Source: Pseudomonadales bacterium (GTDB taxonomy: Bacteria; Pseudomonadota; Gammaproteobacteria; Pseudomonadales; Azotimanducaceae). From it: DNA of 64,000 nt. The notes beneath the pieces were generated by a model, which made no database searches, had not been told where the DNA came from, and was given only the letters and a program-made list of their open reading frames with translations. Of the stretch, positions 1-9,508 are shown piece after piece. The translations under genes were made by a program, and so were the position numbers. The stretch is taken from contig JAQXDL010000049.1 of NCBI GenBank assembly GCA_029251375.1, forward strand, positions 124,001 through 188,000. The letters are read 5' to 3'. Numbering within the stretch: the stretch's first letter is position 1; each line of letters opens with the position of its first letter.

Positions 1-7
1 AGTCTGT

Positions 8-616
8 ATGATCACAAGCATTATTAAGCCCGTCAACAAGGTGGTACCACTGGTGAAGCCCAGTCCGGATGAGTGGAGTTCGTTGCTCGAGAAAGTAGGC
101 GTCGATAAAGACCGTCAAGCCTTCTCATCGCTATTCGAACACTTTGCTCCGTTACTTAAAGGATTCCTTATGAAAGGATCAAATATCGGTCCTGAATTAG
201 CTGAAGAGCTCGCCCAGGAAACGATGATAAAGGTTTGGCGCAGAGCAGCAAGCTTTCAGCGGGCCAAGTCAACGGCTAGTACTTGGATATTTACGATCGC
301 TAGGAACAGTCGGATTGATCTATATCGACGCGAGTCGCGTAAACAGGTCCAACTCGACGCTGATGACTTTTACGATCAATCCATCGAGAACCCATCGCTG
401 GTGTCTCTGGTTCAGGTCAGAAACAAGCAAACGGTGTTAGAACATCTTAAGTCGCTTCCAAGGGAGCAACATGAGGTGGTGGCAAAGATTTACTATGAAG
501 GTAAGTCCCACACCGAGGTAGCGCAAGAGCTTTCGCTGCCACTTGGTACGGTAAAATCACGAATACGATTAGCGTTAAAACGAATGAGTGTACGACTCGC
601 AGCAGAGGAAATATAG
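8..616 (+). CDS. ECF RNA polymerase sigma factor (RpoE/ECF11-like)
   Basis: Alternative sigma factor that directs RNA polymerase to stress promoters. The 202-residue protein has the two-domain ECF layout: region 2 at about residues 37-105 (ELAQETMIKVWR, then TWIFTIARNSRIDLYRR) and region 4 at about 146-195 (LPREQHEVV, then the helix-turn-helix GTVKSRIRLALKRM). The next gene begins immediately after its stop and encodes a ChrR-type anti-sigma factor, so this is probably the singlet-oxygen/peroxide-responsive type known from Rhodobacter; that role is inferred from the partner. The gene starts 8 bases into the window, so its ribosome binding site and promoter are only partly visible. Confidence in the family is high; the regulon is unknown. 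Confidence 0.93.
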   Translation: MITSIIKPVNKVVPLVKPSPDEWSSLLEKVGVDKDRQAFSSLFEHFAPLLKGFLMKGSNIGPELAEELAQETMIKVWRRAASFQRAKSTASTWIFTIARNSRIDLYRRESRKQVQLDADDFYDQSIENPSLVSLVQVRNKQTVLEHLKSLPREQHEVVAKIYYEGKSHTEVAQELSLPLGTVKSRIRLALKRMSVRLAAEEI

Positions 617-1294
617 ATGAGCGTTCAGTTACATCCAGATGCCGACCTTTTGGTTGAGTATTCCTCCGGCTCACTGAGTCCGGCTATGTGTGTGTCCGTT
701 TCAGCGCACTTGCACTTTTGCGATTCTTGCAGAGACGAAAATCTGCGTCTGACCGAAATAGGTGGGTCGTTGCTGTCACAAGTGGCGCCCGAGATACTGT
801 CTGCGTCGGCGTTGGATAACGTCTTTGCAAAGATTGACACAGAAGCCGCCGACGATGTTTTAAAACCGCGAACGGTATCTAAACAGACGACGACCGGCAC
901 CGAACTTAGCGCTTTGCCTGAGATGATTCAAAATCTTATTCCGACGGATGAGCCTAATTGGAGATTCCTGTCGCCGTCTTTACGCGCTGCAGCAATCCCT
1001 GTCGGGGAAGACAGCTGCGAGTTGGCTTTGCATAAGATTAAAGCCGGCGGTAGCACTCCTACGCACGATCATAAGGGACGTGAGGTTGTCGTTGTGCTGA
1101 AAGGAAGTTTCTCTGATGAAGACGGTATTTATTCTGAAGGAGATTTTATTGTCCACCATCCCGGTGAGGTTCACCGCCCACAGGCCTCTCAAAACGAGGA
1201 ATGTATCTGCCTGAGCGTGCTTGAAGCGCCTCTGAGACTAACCGGTACGTTTCATCGGTTCCTCAACCCACTATTCTCCTTCAATCCCCAGTAA
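617..1294 (+). CDS. chrR: ChrR-family anti-sigma factor with C-terminal cupin
   Basis: Zinc-dependent anti-sigma factor that should hold the preceding sigma factor inactive. The N-terminal anti-sigma domain shows His6, His31, Cys35 and Cys38 (motif HLHFCDSC), the zinc ligands known for Rhodobacter ChrR. The C-terminal cupin (about residues 115-215) has His150, His152, Glu156 and His186, again the ChrR metal-site spacing. A poorly conserved linker joins the two domains. The ATG follows the sigma stop codon directly, so the two are surely cotranscribed and probably translationally coupled. Both metal sites look intact, which favours a working sensor rather than a relic. The signal sensed is inferred from the family. 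Confidence 0.92.
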   Translation: MSVQLHPDADLLVEYSSGSLSPAMCVSVSAHLHFCDSCRDENLRLTEIGGSLLSQVAPEILSASALDNVFAKIDTEAADDVLKPRTVSKQTTTGTELSALPEMIQNLIPTDEPNWRFLSPSLRAAAIPVGEDSCELALHKIKAGGSTPTHDHKGREVVVVLKGSFSDEDGIYSEGDFIVHHPGEVHRPQASQNEECICLSVLEAPLRLTGTFHRFLNPLFSFNPQ

Positions 1295-1322
1295 CAGACC
1301 GAGATCAAATCCGACAAAAACG

Positions 1323-2297
1323 TTAAGACTTAGCGATTAAATGACAAGACACGTCGTGCCCGTCAGTGATTGTCTCTAGACGCGGCAGGCTGTGCTTACA
1401 CTCATCGATCATGTCCGGACATCTAGGGTGGAAGGTGCATCCGGATGGAGGATTTATTGGAGAGGGGACATCGCCGCTAATAACCTGACGTTTGACCGTG
1501 CGATGTGGGTTGGGCACAGGAATAGCCGACATCAAAGAACGCGTGTAAGGATGTAGAGGCGTCTTATAGATCTCTTGGCCGTCACCACTCTCTGCAATGC
1601 GACCGAGATACATGATCGCGATGCGATCCGAGATGTGCTTAACCACCGCCAAATCATGGGCAATAAATAAGTAAGACAAGTTGAATTCTTTCTGCAGGTC
1701 ATTCATCAGATTCAAGATCTGGCTCTGAATTGACACATCAAGAGCGGAAACGGGCTCATCGCAAATGATTAATTTTGGGTTGAGGGCGATCGATCGTGCT
1801 ATACAGATCCGCTGGCGCTGTCCGCCGGAGAACTCAAAAGGGTAGCGGCTGACTGATCGCGCCGGTAGACCGACAATTTCTAACAGTTCCTTAACGCGCT
1901 TTTTGCGTGACGCCTTGTCACCGATGTTGTGAATAATGAACGGCTCTTCCAAGATATCACCAATCGTATGGCGGGAATTCAATGATTCCATTGGATCTTG
2001 GAAAATCATTTGGATATGTTGTCGATAAGGCATCAGTGCGCGAGAACCTAAATCACTAATCTCATTACCTTCAAACTTGATGCTGCCGGCAGTCGGTTGG
2101 TAAAGTCTTGCGATGCATCTGCCTAGGGTTGATTTACCACAGCCCGATTCGCCAACTAGGCCAAGGGTTTCGCCAGGCATGATATGAAACGACACATCGT
2201 CAACAGCCTTGTTGAATGTGCTGGTACGCAGCATGATGCCGTCCTTCACAGGGAAGTGCATCTTGAGACCTGATACTTCTAGAATTGGCTCGCTCAT
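1323..2297 (-). CDS. oppF: Peptide ABC transporter ATP-binding protein (OppF-like)
   Basis: Cytoplasmic ATPase of a peptide/opine/nickel-type importer, 324 residues. It has Walker [10 protein letters not shown] at about 49-57, the signature SGGQRQRI, Walker B followed by DEPVSALD, and the C-terminal oligopeptide-transporter domain with CTFHPRCPD. It is the last gene of a five-gene minus-strand set (two permeases, binding protein, OppD, OppF). A 103-base gap separates it from the oppD stop. In the related Yej system of E. coli the two ATPase halves are fused in one protein (YejF); here they are separate genes as in Opp and Dpp. Substrate is inferred to be a peptide. Confidence 0.93.
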   Translation of the reverse strand: MSEPILEVSGLKMHFPVKDGIMLRTSTFNKAVDDVSFHIMPGETLGLVGESGCGKSTLGRCIARLYQPTAGSIKFEGNEISDLGSRALMPYRQHIQMIFQDPMESLNSRHTIGDILEEPFIIHNIGDKASRKKRVKELLEIVGLPARSVSRYPFEFSGGQRQRICIARSIALNPKLIICDEPVSALDVSIQSQILNLMNDLQKEFNLSYLFIAHDLAVVKHISDRIAIMYLGRIAESGDGQEIYKTPLHPYTRSLMSAIPVPNPHRTVKRQVISGDVPSPINPPSGCTFHPRCPDMIDECKHSLPRLETITDGHDVSCHLIAKS

Positions 2298-2400
2298 TTA
2301 TTGTCCATTAATAATAACCACCAATGCATTATCCCTTGCGTGTATTTTGCCGTATCGCTGAGGATCGAAAGAACCATTAACCTAGGTGATAACATAGGCG

Positions 2401-3378
2401 TCACAACTCTTGCCATCTAACGCAGCTAACTTCATGGCCTTGTGCTGCCATCTGCATTTGAGGTGCTGATTCGACGCATTGGTCTTGCTTATGAGGGCAT
2501 CGGTTTTGAAAGCGACAACCCTCAGGTAAATCCAACAAGCCGGGTACCATGCCTTCGATAATACTCAGCTTTGATTTTGGCTCTGTTTCAAGGGTTGGAA
2601 TAGAGGCAAGCAGACCCTGTGTGTATGGGTGCTTTGGTCGATCAAACAAATCAAACACGGTGCCTTTCTCGGCGACCTTGCCTGCGTACATAACAACGAC
2701 ATCGTCACAGGTTTCTGCAATCACACCAAGATCGTGGGTTATCAATAACACGGTCATGCCCATTTCGGCCTGCAGATCCTTGATGAGTTCAAGGATTTGC
2801 GCCTGTATGGTGACATCCAATGCGGTTGTCGGTTCGTCAGCAATCAGTAAAGCCGGTTTGCACGCCAGTGCCATGGCGATGACAACTCGTTGCCGCATGC
2901 CGCCCGACAGCTGATGTGGGTACTCCAGCATGCGTATGTCCGGCGAAGGAATGCCCACCCGGTCTAATACATCGACCGACTGTTTGATTGCTTCTTGAGC
3001 CGAAATGTCCTTGTGCAGTAGCAGTACTTCTGTGAGCTGTTTGCCGATGGTGTGAACCGGATTGAGTGCCGTCATTGGTTCTTGGAAAACCATACCTATC
3101 TGCGAGCCACGGATCTTTTGCATTTCAGTCAATGGCAGTTGCGTTAGATCTCTGCCCTGAAAGTTAATGCTACCTGAAACTATCTGGCCCATCGGCTGTG
3201 GCAGCAGGCGCATGATTGACAAAGCCGTGACACTTTTACCACAACCTGATTCACCAACAATACCGAGGGTTTCGCCAGCACGAGCACTGAAGTTGATATT
3301 GTCTAGGGCGCGTACTCGGCCCTCGTCAGTATCAAACTCGGTGACCAAATTATTAATTTCGAGTATTGTTTCACTCAT
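2401..3378 (-). CDS. oppD: Peptide ABC transporter ATP-binding protein (OppD-like)
   Basis: Second ATPase of the peptide importer, 325 residues. Visible motifs are Walker [14 protein letters not shown], signature LSGGMRQRV, Walker B and [14 protein letters not shown], then the C-terminal cysteine-containing segment ([14 protein letters not shown]) typical of OppD/DppD, which in some relatives binds an iron-sulfur cluster. It pairs with OppF downstream and follows the solute-binding protein by about 20 bases, so it is part of one transcription unit. Length and motifs are complete, with no sign of damage. Confidence 0.93.
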   Translation of the reverse strand: MSETILEINNLVTEFDTDEGRVRALDNINFSARAGETLGIVGESGCGKSVTALSIMRLLPQPMGQIVSGSINFQGRDLTQLPLTEMQKIRGSQIGMVFQEPMTALNPVHTIGKQLTEVLLLHKDISAQEAIKQSVDVLDRVGIPSPDIRMLEYPHQLSGGMRQRVVIAMALACKPALLIADEPTTALDVTIQAQILELIKDLQAEMGMTVLLITHDLGVIAETCDDVVVMYAGKVAEKGTVFDLFDRPKHPYTQGLLASIPTLETEPKSKLSIIEGMVPGLLDLPEGCRFQNRCPHKQDQCVESAPQMQMAAQGHEVSCVRWQEL

Positions 3379-3399
3379 ATCTAAATGCTCTAGGCCACC

Positions 3400-5397
3400 T
3401 TAGCGAAACTGATCGTAGACATTGATTTCTGCGTCGAATGGCTCGCCAGATTTTCTTGCTTCGAGAGTCTGCTCTCTAATGTCTTCATCGATCCAATGCA
3501 CGTAGAACTCTCCTGCGGAGCGAGAGTGCTTTTGATTAAAACCTTCCGGATAACGAACCCAGCGCCAGTGACCAATGCGATAGAAAGGTTGGAAGAAGGC
3601 AGGCACAAAGGACGCATGTTCGTGATGTAGTTCGGTCATGTTGTAGGCGAGTTGCTTCATCTCATCCTTGTCATCAGAAGCTCGATAGGCATCAATCATT
3701 TTGTCTAGATCAAGCAGTGCAAGGGTCTCAAGATTGTTTGTTTGAGTCTTCAGGCTGCGCTCTGGGTTGACCGAGCCATCCTCAAGGAATGCCTGATCAT
3801 AAGCGTTGTCAGAGTGATAGGTTTCCCAAAAACGTGGATACATCTCCAGGGAAACAGAGAAAGCTGAGAAGTGTATGTCGTGCTGTTTCTCTTGAACTTT
3901 TTTCCAGCCAGCGGTGCCATCGAGGACTTCAATGCGGAAATCCAATCCGGCCTTAGCCGCTTCTTCCTTTAGAATAGTGAGTACGTCTTTCATACTCTCG
4001 TAACCTGTCGAAAGCGTGAAGGATAGTCGTTCGCCATTTTCGTTGACTAAAATTCCGTCCGGTCCACGCTGTGTGAATCCCGCTTTGGCAAAACTCTCCT
4101 GCGCTTTATCAATATTGTATAGACGACTCTTCAAGGTAGGATGTGAAAACTCACCATAGCCATCTGAAGAAGTCTGCATGCGGTCAAAGTCACCTCGGAA
4201 GAACTTCTCGATGACAGTTTCCCAATTGCTGGCGTAGTGAACACCTTTGCGGACATCGACGTTATCGAGGTGATTTCGCGCGGTATTTATCCAGAGGCCG
4301 TAAGTAGGTCTTGGTGCCTGGTTGAAAAACTTTGACTTGTGGATATAACCGTTGGCCACATCCTTATCGGTGTTAGGCAGTTTGTCGTACCAATATTCAG
4401 CAAGATTGAGTCCAAATTGGTCGAGATCTCCGCGCTTGAACGATTCGAAAACCTTAGGCGTGTCGCGGATAACCGATAAATGAATCTTGTCCATGTTGTA
4501 GCGGTTCTTCCAGAACTTTTTGTCCTGTGCCCACCAGTCATCGATGTGGGTCAATGCGATAGAAACGCCCTTGTTGATGTCTTTTTGTTTAATGACGTAG
4601 GGCCCCGTTGTCGGTTGAAAACGCCATTGATACCGCTCGACGAAGTCGTCACCTAACTCTTTATAAAAATGGTGAGGAATCGGTCTGATCGACAAAACGC
4701 GATAATCCATATCTGGCTTAGCGTCGGGGATAGAAACTGAAATTGTGTAGTCATCATACTTGGTTACATTAGTGAACTGTGTTGAAGCGTAGTTGTTGTA
4801 CCAAGGCGCAACGATGTACGAAGACTGGTAGAAGAAGAACATAAACAGGTAGTCGTCGGCGGTGATCTTTACACCGTCAGACCATCGCGCGTTAGGGTCA
4901 AGTTTTACGTAGACCGTCTTATTCTCTTTGTCTACAGCCCAGCTGTCAGCAAGGCCGGGGTAGAATTCGAATTTGTCTGGATGACGAGAGGCTAAGCCGG
5001 GCATTGTGTAGTCGAGAATGTAAGGTCGAAATGAGCCGTTTGAGTCAGGCCCAACGATTCGTAGGGTTCTAGGGAAGTCGCTTAATGAACCGTATTGTGT
5101 GCCGCCCTTTTTTGCTTCATCGGAGCCAATCTCAGGTAGGTGCATACCGTTTTGCCAATCAAGCTTGGCGGGTAAATCTGCGAGGGTTTTGAATCGAAAA
5201 AAATCCGGTTTCGATGCGTAGTAGTCATTCACTTCCTGTGTGTTGTCAATCGCCACTTCAGTTGTTTTTTCAGCATCGCTTGAGCCGCCACAGCCGGTGA
5301 TAAAGGCAACCATCAAAGCCATTAGTATGAAGAGGCTAACGCCGTGTTTCGAATTCGATATTGTCATAGTGTTGTGCTTCGTATACATACTGTTCAT
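3400..5397 (-). CDS. Extracellular peptide-binding lipoprotein (SBP family 5, YejA-like)
   Basis: Periplasmic receptor that delivers peptides to the permeases. I chose the ATG at 5397, giving MNSMYTKHNTM; an ATG at 5367 (MTISNSKHG) is the other possibility. Both are followed by a hydrophobic segment and the lipobox FITGC, so the mature protein is probably a lipid-anchored protein. The body is a family 5 solute-binding protein (WAVDKENKTVYVKLDPNARWSDG, then the long YejA-like region) and is about 660 residues. The open frame continues upstream to 5523, but that part overlaps the permease gene and does not look like protein. It lies between the permease genes and oppD in the same operon. Confidence 0.9.
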   Translation of the reverse strand: MNSMYTKHNTMTISNSKHGVSLFILMALMVAFITGCGGSSDAEKTTEVAIDNTQEVNDYYASKPDFFRFKTLADLPAKLDWQNGMHLPEIGSDEAKKGGTQYGSLSDFPRTLRIVGPDSNGSFRPYILDYTMPGLASRHPDKFEFYPGLADSWAVDKENKTVYVKLDPNARWSDGVKITADDYLFMFFFYQSSYIVAPWYNNYASTQFTNVTKYDDYTISVSIPDAKPDMDYRVLSIRPIPHHFYKELGDDFVERYQWRFQPTTGPYVIKQKDINKGVSIALTHIDDWWAQDKKFWKNRYNMDKIHLSVIRDTPKVFESFKRGDLDQFGLNLAEYWYDKLPNTDKDVANGYIHKSKFFNQAPRPTYGLWINTARNHLDNVDVRKGVHYASNWETVIEKFFRGDFDRMQTSSDGYGEFSHPTLKSRLYNIDKAQESFAKAGFTQRGPDGILVNENGERLSFTLSTGYESMKDVLTILKEEAAKAGLDFRIEVLDGTAGWKKVQEKQHDIHFSAFSVSLEMYPRFWETYHSDNAYDQAFLEDGSVNPERSLKTQTNNLETLALLDLDKMIDAYRASDDKDEMKQLAYNMTELHHEHASFVPAFFQPFYRIGHWRWVRYPEGFNQKHSRSAGEFYVHWIDEDIREQTLEARKSGEPFDAEINVYDQFR

Positions 5398-5408
5398 TTG
5401 ACGAATGC

Positions 5409-6491
5409 CTATTTGTAGACGGTGTGTTTCTTCGGGTCGAACGATTCCCTGACCGCTTCCCCTACAAACGTAACGAGGGTTAACAATAGTACCAAGGTGA
5501 CAAAAGCTGACGTTACTATCCATTCAGCCGTTCTAAGGTTTGCTGTGCCTTGCTTCAGCAACTCTCCTAAACTCGGAGTTGGTGCAGGAAGTCCAAAGCC
5601 GAGAAAATCGAGTGCGGTGATCGACGTAATCGCCGATACAATTGTGAAGGGCATAAATGTCACCAGTGTTGAAATGACATTGGGTAATATGTGTTTGAAA
5701 ATAATTCTAGAATTCGACGCGCCAATCACTTTCGCAGCCGCCGTGTAATCTCTGGACTTTTCTTTGTAGGTTTCCGTTCGCATGTAATAGGTCATACCTG
5801 TCCACGAAAACAACACCATGACGATTAGCAGAATGGCAATTCGGGTCGGAATACTGAACGTCGACGGGATGACCGAAAAGACAATAATCACCATGTAGAG
5901 AAACGGTATGTTTGACCAGATTTCGATTAAACGCTGGAATAGTAGATCGAACGCGCCACCGAAATAGCCCATCGCACAACCAATGGCTATACCAATAAAA
6001 TACACAGCGACCATGTAGGCGACCGCGAACAGTAACGCTATGCGGGTGCCGTACACCAACCTTGCGAGTATGTCTCGACTCGTCGTATCGGTGCCTAGAT
6101 AGTGTTTGTTTTCAAGACTGGGTGGCTCAGGCTTGTAAATGCCAATTGAGGAATGATTCTCAAAAGCATTGTAAGGGACGAGCGGCATGATGACCCAGTT
6201 ATTGGCTTCGCTGTCAGTTAGAGCGTCTGCTTCGAAGCGAGCCTGCAGGTCGCGATAATTCACCTCATAGTCATAGTCAAAGCCAAAATCCGTACCCGGA
6301 TGGTATTCACCGTAGGTGGGGAAGTAGAGGTTGTCTTCGTAACTGACGACTAGTGCGCGACTATTGACCCATAGCTCAGCAATCAAGACGAGCAGTAGTA
6401 AAGCGACAAGTGCTAGAAAGCTGTAGTAGCCACGTTTAATTTCTTTAAAGCGGCGGATCTTCTTGAGTGTTTGTGGGTTCAGGTTAAGCAT
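5409..6491 (-). CDS. yejE: Peptide ABC transporter permease (YejE/OppC-like)
   Basis: Inner-membrane permease subunit, 360 residues. An N-terminal membrane segment (FLALVALLLLVLIAELWV) is followed by a long periplasmic insert ending in the typical YLGTDTTSRDILARLVYGTRIAL, then about five membrane segments with the EAA loop (KVIGASNSRIIFKHILPNV) that contacts the ATPases. The periplasmic insert is characteristic of YejE, the permease for microcin C and related peptides in E. coli. Its ATG overlaps the stop codon of the upstream permease by one base, indicating translational coupling. The exact substrate cannot be read from sequence. Confidence 0.9.
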   Translation of the reverse strand: MLNLNPQTLKKIRRFKEIKRGYYSFLALVALLLLVLIAELWVNSRALVVSYEDNLYFPTYGEYHPGTDFGFDYDYEVNYRDLQARFEADALTDSEANNWVIMPLVPYNAFENHSSIGIYKPEPPSLENKHYLGTDTTSRDILARLVYGTRIALLFAVAYMVAVYFIGIAIGCAMGYFGGAFDLLFQRLIEIWSNIPFLYMVIIVFSVIPSTFSIPTRIAILLIVMVLFSWTGMTYYMRTETYKEKSRDYTAAAKVIGASNSRIIFKHILPNVISTLVTFMPFTIVSAITSITALDFLGFGLPAPTPSLGELLKQGTANLRTAEWIVTSAFVTLVLLLTLVTFVGEAVRESFDPKKHTVYK

Positions 6492-7513
6492 TACTGGAAT
6501 CTAACTCTTGGGTCGACAAGGGCAACCAGAATGTCAGAGATAATATTGCCAATTAAAAGCAGCACACTTGAGAGTAAAACAACGCCCATGACGACCGGGT
6601 AGTCTCGATCTAGAATCGCGTTCAAAGCAAGTAGACCAAAACCGTTGATATCGAACACGGTTTCAATCAGGAATGAGCCTGAAACGAGCAGCGTTACATT
6701 TTGACCAAAGGTTGTCGCAATAGGAATCAATGAATTTCTCATGGCATGTTTGGTAACAGACTTCTTAAAGGACACCCCTTTAGCGATGGCTGTTCGAATA
6801 TAGTCCGATGCAAGGTTGTCCATCAGATGGTTTTTCAACAGTAAGGTCGTGAAAGCGAAGCTACCTACCAGATAGCAGATGAGCGGTAGAACAGAGTGAC
6901 TAATTAGGTCGGTTGTTTTTCCCCATATAGACATGTCGTCGAAGCGAATACTGACAAAGCCCCCCATCGGGAACCACTCCAGTCGGACAGAGAAGTAAAG
7001 TAACAATAACGCCCCGAGCACATAGCCTGGTATGGCATAGCCGATGAAGATGAAAATAGATGTGATGTTATCGACAGCGGTTTTGTGGCGGATCGCTTTT
7101 AGGATACCTAACGGAATGCAGACACTGTATGTGATGATTAGCGTCACGAGACCATAGTAGAGGGAAACCGGAAAACGACTTTGTATGACATCCCAGACAG
7201 GCTCGTTATATCGGTACGATGCACCGAGATCACCCTGAATGACTTTAGTCACCCAATCGACATAACTCTGAAAAATAGGTTTATCAAAACCATAGTACTC
7301 TTTGAGTTTATTGAGTTGGGCTTCAGATAGCGCCATACCATTGCCCGCCATCTGCGAGGACTGGGCGGAGGCAGCATCAAACTGTTGAGATTCCATGATG
7401 GCGCGCTCAAGCGGGCCACCGGGTACTAACCGAGTAATTGCAAACACAATTATGGTCACGCCCAGCAACGTGGGCGGGATAAGGAGTAGTCTTCGAATAA
7501 AATAGTCGCGCAT
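6491..7513 (-). CDS. yejB: Peptide ABC transporter permease (YejB/OppB-like)
   Basis: First gene of the peptide transporter operon, 340 residues. It begins MRDYFIRRLLLIPPTLLGV, a typical permease start, and has the RLVPGGPLERA motif, a periplasmic insert (LNKLKEYYGFDKPIF, then DLGASYRYNEPVWDVI) and an EAA loop around KSVTKHAMRNSLIPIAT. It forms the channel with the YejE-like subunit. The length and the PGGP motif match YejB. The promoter should lie in the AT-rich 570 bases upstream. Confidence 0.9.
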   Translation of the reverse strand: MRDYFIRRLLLIPPTLLGVTIIVFAITRLVPGGPLERAIMESQQFDAASAQSSQMAGNGMALSEAQLNKLKEYYGFDKPIFQSYVDWVTKVIQGDLGASYRYNEPVWDVIQSRFPVSLYYGLVTLIITYSVCIPLGILKAIRHKTAVDNITSIFIFIGYAIPGYVLGALLLLYFSVRLEWFPMGGFVSIRFDDMSIWGKTTDLISHSVLPLICYLVGSFAFTTLLLKNHLMDNLASDYIRTAIAKGVSFKKSVTKHAMRNSLIPIATTFGQNVTLLVSGSFLIETVFDINGFGLLALNAILDRDYPVVMGVVLLSSVLLLIGNIISDILVALVDPRVRFQ

Positions 7514-8080
7514 GCTTAATCTTGTTATCCGGCCGTATGATGTCGGCCCTCAATACTGGTCATTCCAGCGAAAATAGCTGATGCAGATTTTTGATCCGCA
7601 TAAACGAAAAGCCGCCATGGTGTGGCGACCTCGAGAAAGTAGCAGGGGCGGATGGTGACACAAATGCGCAGCTGGGAAAAGTCGATTTAGCTTAATAAAT
7701 AGTCGAATGGTCGAAAAGTTTTAGAACTCAATATTTCATCACCCATTGTGGCTATGTGATGCCGGGCAGTATCGGCCTGTAGTGAGTGGTTACTAACTAT
7801 TTGCGTCGCATTGACGTTTACTATCAAATAGGTCGAATTTAGTTCGCATTTAATTAAAAATTAGAGCTTTGTGGAGATTTTACGCTATTTATTTTCAGTT
7901 CTTAATTATTAAGTGGGAAGTTTTGCTAATTTTTAAGGGTGATTTTGAGTGATTCTCTGGGTTTTGACGGAGATATCGCCGACCAAGTTTGTCGTACCAG
8001 AGTTCAGCTAATTTGTGGGTAATTTTCCCGATTATTTTGATAAAAAAACCTAAAAGTGGACAAGTTAAATCGATTTTCCG
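7514..8080. other. Intergenic region upstream of the peptide transporter
   Basis: About 570 bases with no convincing gene on either strand; every frame is broken often. It is visibly richer in A and T than its surroundings, especially 7820-7960. It must hold the promoter of the minus-strand transporter operon and the 3' end region of the esterase gene transcript. I could not identify a specific operator, small RNA or terminator. Confidence 0.5.
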
Positions 8081-9271
8081 TTATTTATTCGAAATACAGT
8101 CATACAGTGCGTTTACAAGTCTTTGTGATCTTGGTATCTGACTGCTGTCTGACTGCATCTGGTTCATGACATAGGCAAACCCAATGCCCGTAACGGGGTC
8201 AGCAAACCCTAACGAACCGCCAGCACCGGCATGCCCAAAGGCTTCGAGGTTGGGGCCATAGGCGTGATCGGTGTTCAGGATAAAGCCGCGAGAGCGGCGA
8301 ATCTTGCCGCCAAGTACCTTGTCTTCAATACCTTCGACTTCAATTTTGTTAGCTTGTTCGATTGCGGCTTGTGACAAAATTTTTGTGCCGTCAAGTTCGC
8401 CCCCTAACGCCATTGCCGCATAGATCTTTGAGATACCACGGGCGCTCGCATGGCCATTTGATGCCGCGATTTCTGCTTTGCGCCAAGCATCACTGCAGGC
8501 GTGCTTGAACGGGCTAATGCTTGGGTTTAACAGGGACGCTGCATACAAAGCTGTCATTTTGGGCTTGGCGACCTGCACGCTTGGCGTATCTGCGGCTAAT
8601 TGAGTGGGATCGACAGATGTTTTACGAGCTCGGTTTGGCCCGATTAGGCTAGCGCAGCGCGAAAACTCGGATTCAGATAGTCCAATAAAGCAATCGGCTT
8701 GCAGCGGTTTAGCAACTCTTTCGTTAAAAAATTGACCAAGTGTCATGCCAGTAACCCGGCGAACTAACTCGCCGGGAAAATACCCCCAGGTGACTGCGTG
8801 ATAGCCTGCACCGCTTCCCAGTGGCCACATTGGCGTTTGTTGCTCGAGTAGTCGGATCATTTTTCCCCAATCGTAGAGGTCCTCAACTTCAAGCTTGGTG
8901 TCGACACCACATAGACCGGCTTGATGAGAGAGTAGTTGAGCGATCGTGACGTCGGCTTTGCCTGCTTGGGCAAACTCAGGCCAGTAGTTGGCAACCGGTG
9001 CGTCATAATCGAGTTTTTGTTCATCAACTAGAATCGCGATGGCAATGGCTGCCATACCTTTGGTGGAGGAATAGACATTGACAAGTGAGTTAGCCTGCCA
9101 TGGCATCGACATATCCTGATCGTGAAAACCACCCCATAGGTCGATGACGGGCACACCATGTTCATAAACACAGAGAGCAGCACCCACTTCGATATCCGAC
9201 CAAAGATTTTCGAATGCTGTTCTGACTTTGTCGAATCGACTTTCGTTTGTACCGCTGACGTTTACTTCCAT
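8081..9271 (-). CDS. Class C beta-lactamase-fold serine esterase (EstB-like)
   Basis: Serine hydrolase of the beta-lactamase/transpeptidase-like superfamily, 396 residues. The catalytic SxxK motif is visible as SSTKG at about residue 70, followed by the GYHAVTWGYFPGELVRRVTG segment that marks the EstB/LACTB2-type esterases, and a late FGHAGAGGS segment resembling the third active-site motif (HAGxG). No signal peptide is seen, so the protein is probably cytoplasmic and more likely an esterase than an antibiotic-degrading enzyme. It is a single gene: the transporter operon lies downstream on the same strand and a reductase gene is divergent upstream. Confidence 0.88.
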   Translation of the reverse strand: MEVNVSGTNESRFDKVRTAFENLWSDIEVGAALCVYEHGVPVIDLWGGFHDQDMSMPWQANSLVNVYSSTKGMAAIAIAILVDEQKLDYDAPVANYWPEFAQAGKADVTIAQLLSHQAGLCGVDTKLEVEDLYDWGKMIRLLEQQTPMWPLGSGAGYHAVTWGYFPGELVRRVTGMTLGQFFNERVAKPLQADCFIGLSESEFSRCASLIGPNRARKTSVDPTQLAADTPSVQVAKPKMTALYAASLLNPSISPFKHACSDAWRKAEIAASNGHASARGISKIYAAMALGGELDGTKILSQAAIEQANKIEVEGIEDKVLGGKIRRSRGFILNTDHAYGPNLEAFGHAGAGGSLGFADPVTGIGFAYVMNQMQSDSSQIPRSQRLVNALYDCISNK

Positions 9272-9508
9272 GGGGATCTATATGCCTGTGCTGTAAGGAA
9301 ACAAATGATGTCGCTAATACTATCATGACTAATAGGGGTGTTCGGGTTGGCGAGAATGTGGTGCGCACATGTCTTGAGGTGTCATCTCTATTTGATACTT
9401 GGCTTTGGCTGTCGTGTTTTTGTAGCGGCAATTTATGTTTGATTGGTAAGGCATTGCTGTACGTAAAATCGTGCGATAATCACGTTATTGATTTAGCGGA
9501 GCTATCAG

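Noticed and set aside
5398-5523. Open frame upstream of the peptide-binding protein start
   Set aside because: It overlaps the permease gene, is not protein-like, and would place 43 residues before a perfect lipoprotein signal.
7514-8080. Possible gene in the long AT-rich gap
   Set aside because: All frames contain many stops and no patch reads as protein.
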